From assembly GCA_019747455.1 (NCBI GenBank), contig JAIEQT010000481.1:1-5953 (forward strand): a stretch of 5,953 nucleotides of DNA, written 5' to 3'. Origin of the DNA: Chitinophagaceae bacterium (GTDB taxonomy: Bacteria; Bacteroidota; Bacteroidia; Chitinophagales; Chitinophagaceae). Numbering within the stretch: the stretch's first letter is position 1; each line of letters begins with the position of its first letter. Positions 5,113-5,953 of the stretch are shown one piece after another. The position numbers and the translations under genes are program-made. Below the pieces are notes generated by a model, which worked only from the letters and a program-made list of their open reading frames with translations, was not told the origin of the DNA and did no database searches.

Positions 5113-5953
5113 ATGATTCGCAGCACCAAAACCCTGTTATTGCTATTATTACTAGCAACTACACAGATCAAAGCGCAAGATGCCGTTTCTTATCAAACGC
5201 CACCCAAGGCGGTGGCAGATTTATTATTAGCCAAACCAACTCCTGGAGTGAGTGTTGATGGAAAAGCAACTTGGATGCTTTTGAGTGAAAGGAACTCTTA
5301 CCCTACGGTTGAGGAATTAGGTCAACCTGAAATGCGTGTAGCGGGCTTGCGCTTAAACCCTAATAACTTTTCTTTAAGTAGGCAGAACTTCATTAACAAT
5401 TTTATTCTAAAAAATATTAAAGAAGGAAAAGAATATCCGGTAACCGGCTTGCCTGCGAATCTTTTAGCAGGGGCAGTAAGTTGGAGTCCATCCGAAAATA
5501 AAATTGCTTTCACCCATACTACAGGGTCACAAGTAGATCTCTATGTGATAGATGTAGCCACTAAAAAAGCAACTAAGATTAATAAACGTGCGGTTAATGC
5601 GATACTTGGTCAATCATATACTTGGGTAGATGATAATACCATTTTGTATAAGGCCACCACACAACCTGCTTCCGCAGCTCCCAAAAAACCAATCACACCA
5701 AAAGGACCCACTGTTCAGCAGAACCTTGGCAAAGCTGCCCCCAGCCCTACTTTCCAGGATTTAATTAAAAGTCCTTATGATGAGCAAGTCTTTGAGTTTT
5801 ATGCTACAGCACAATTGGTTCAAAATAGAAATGGGATTGAAACAGCTATTGGCAAGCCTTCCATTTTAAGTAGTTTCACATTATCGCCCGATAAAAAATA
5901 TATGTTACAGCGAGTGATACAAAAGCCATTCTCTTATTTAGTAACAGCCAATG
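5113..5953 (+). CDS. Secreted S9 serine peptidase (prolyl oligopeptidase/glutamyl endopeptidase type), N-terminal part
   Basis: The frame is open for 280 codons from ATG 5113 to the right edge, so the gene is truncated by the window. Residues 1-21 form a signal peptide (Arg and Lys, then seven Leu; cleavage probably after IKA), placing the product in the periplasm or outside. The rest resembles the N-terminal beta-propeller of S9 peptidases: GLPANLLAGAVSWSPSENKI (112-131) and VDLYVIDVATKKATKI (141-156) are blade-like strand repeats, and SPTFQDLIKSPYDEQVFEFY (211-230) resembles a conserved stretch of the bacterial and plastid glutamyl endopeptidase-like subgroup. A Pro/Ala/Lys-rich low-complexity linker lies at about 182-200. 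The alpha/beta-hydrolase domain with the catalytic Ser-Asp-His lies beyond the window, so activity cannot be judged. It is 34 bp after the GH16 gene on the same strand with no terminator between, so a two-gene transcript is possible. Another propeller-peptidase subgroup is the main alternative. Confidence 0.78.
   Translation, partial: MIRSTKTLLLLLLLATTQIKAQDAVSYQTPPKAVADLLLAKPTPGVSVDGKATWMLLSERNSYPTVEELGQPEMRVAGLRLNPNNFSLSRQNFINNFILKNIKEGKEYPVTGLPANLLAGAVSWSPSENKIAFTHTTGSQVDLYVIDVATKKATKINKRAVNAILGQSYTWVDDNTILYKATTQPASAAPKKPITPKGPTVQQNLGKAAPSPTFQDLIKSPYDEQVFEFYATAQLVQNRNGIETAIGKPSILSSFTLSPDKKYMLQRVIQKPFSYLVTAN

Noticed and set aside
4977..5171. 64-codon minus-strand frame across the GH16/S9 junction
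   Set aside because: Overlaps the conserved end of the GH16 domain and the S9 signal peptide; nothing supports it.
5322..5513. 63-codon minus-strand frame
   Set aside because: Antisense to the S9 propeller coding sequence, which is open over its whole length here.

Overview
The window looks like chromosomal DNA of a Bacteroidota bacterium, plausibly a Chitinophagaceae/Sphingobacteriia-type soil or freshwater organism. The evidence is low-to-moderate GC, start codons without Shine-Dalgarno sequences, a TTG-N20-TAnnTTTG promoter of the Bacteroidota type, and a gene set typical of the phylum: a GH16 glucanase, an S9 peptidase with an N-terminal signal, and a PQQ/sorbosone-type sugar dehydrogenase. 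The family-level placement is inference.

Minus strand, read from about 4235 down to 1: a promoter, a 15-codon histidine-rich leader peptide (MNKNIHTHHHFLPIG), mutually exclusive RNA hairpins ending in an intrinsic terminator, then hisG (long form), hisD (start overlaps the hisG stop by 4 bp), a 57-bp repeat-rich gap, hisC, and 20 bp later the start of a secreted PQQ-dependent sugar dehydrogenase-like gene that runs off the left edge. hisG, hisD and hisC encode the first step, the last two-step oxidation and the transamination of histidine biosynthesis. The leader is a complete, readable histidine attenuator. Ribosome stalling at the CAT codons would cover segment 1 and free segment 2 to pair with segment 3, so the terminator (3:4) cannot form and hisGDC are transcribed. 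Smooth translation to the TAG would cover segment 2 and let the terminator form.

Plus strand, diverging from the same roughly 100-bp intergenic region: a secreted GH16 beta-glucanase (laminarinase type) and, 34 bp downstream, the N-terminal third or so of a secreted S9 serine peptidase (prolyl oligopeptidase/glutamyl endopeptidase type) that is cut by the right edge. The two may be co-transcribed.

The most notable item is the his leader/attenuator, which includes a gene too short for ordinary ORF calling. No mobile element, CRISPR array, tRNA or rRNA was seen, and there is no gene-free stretch longer than 300 bases. Everything else is ordinary chromosomal metabolism.
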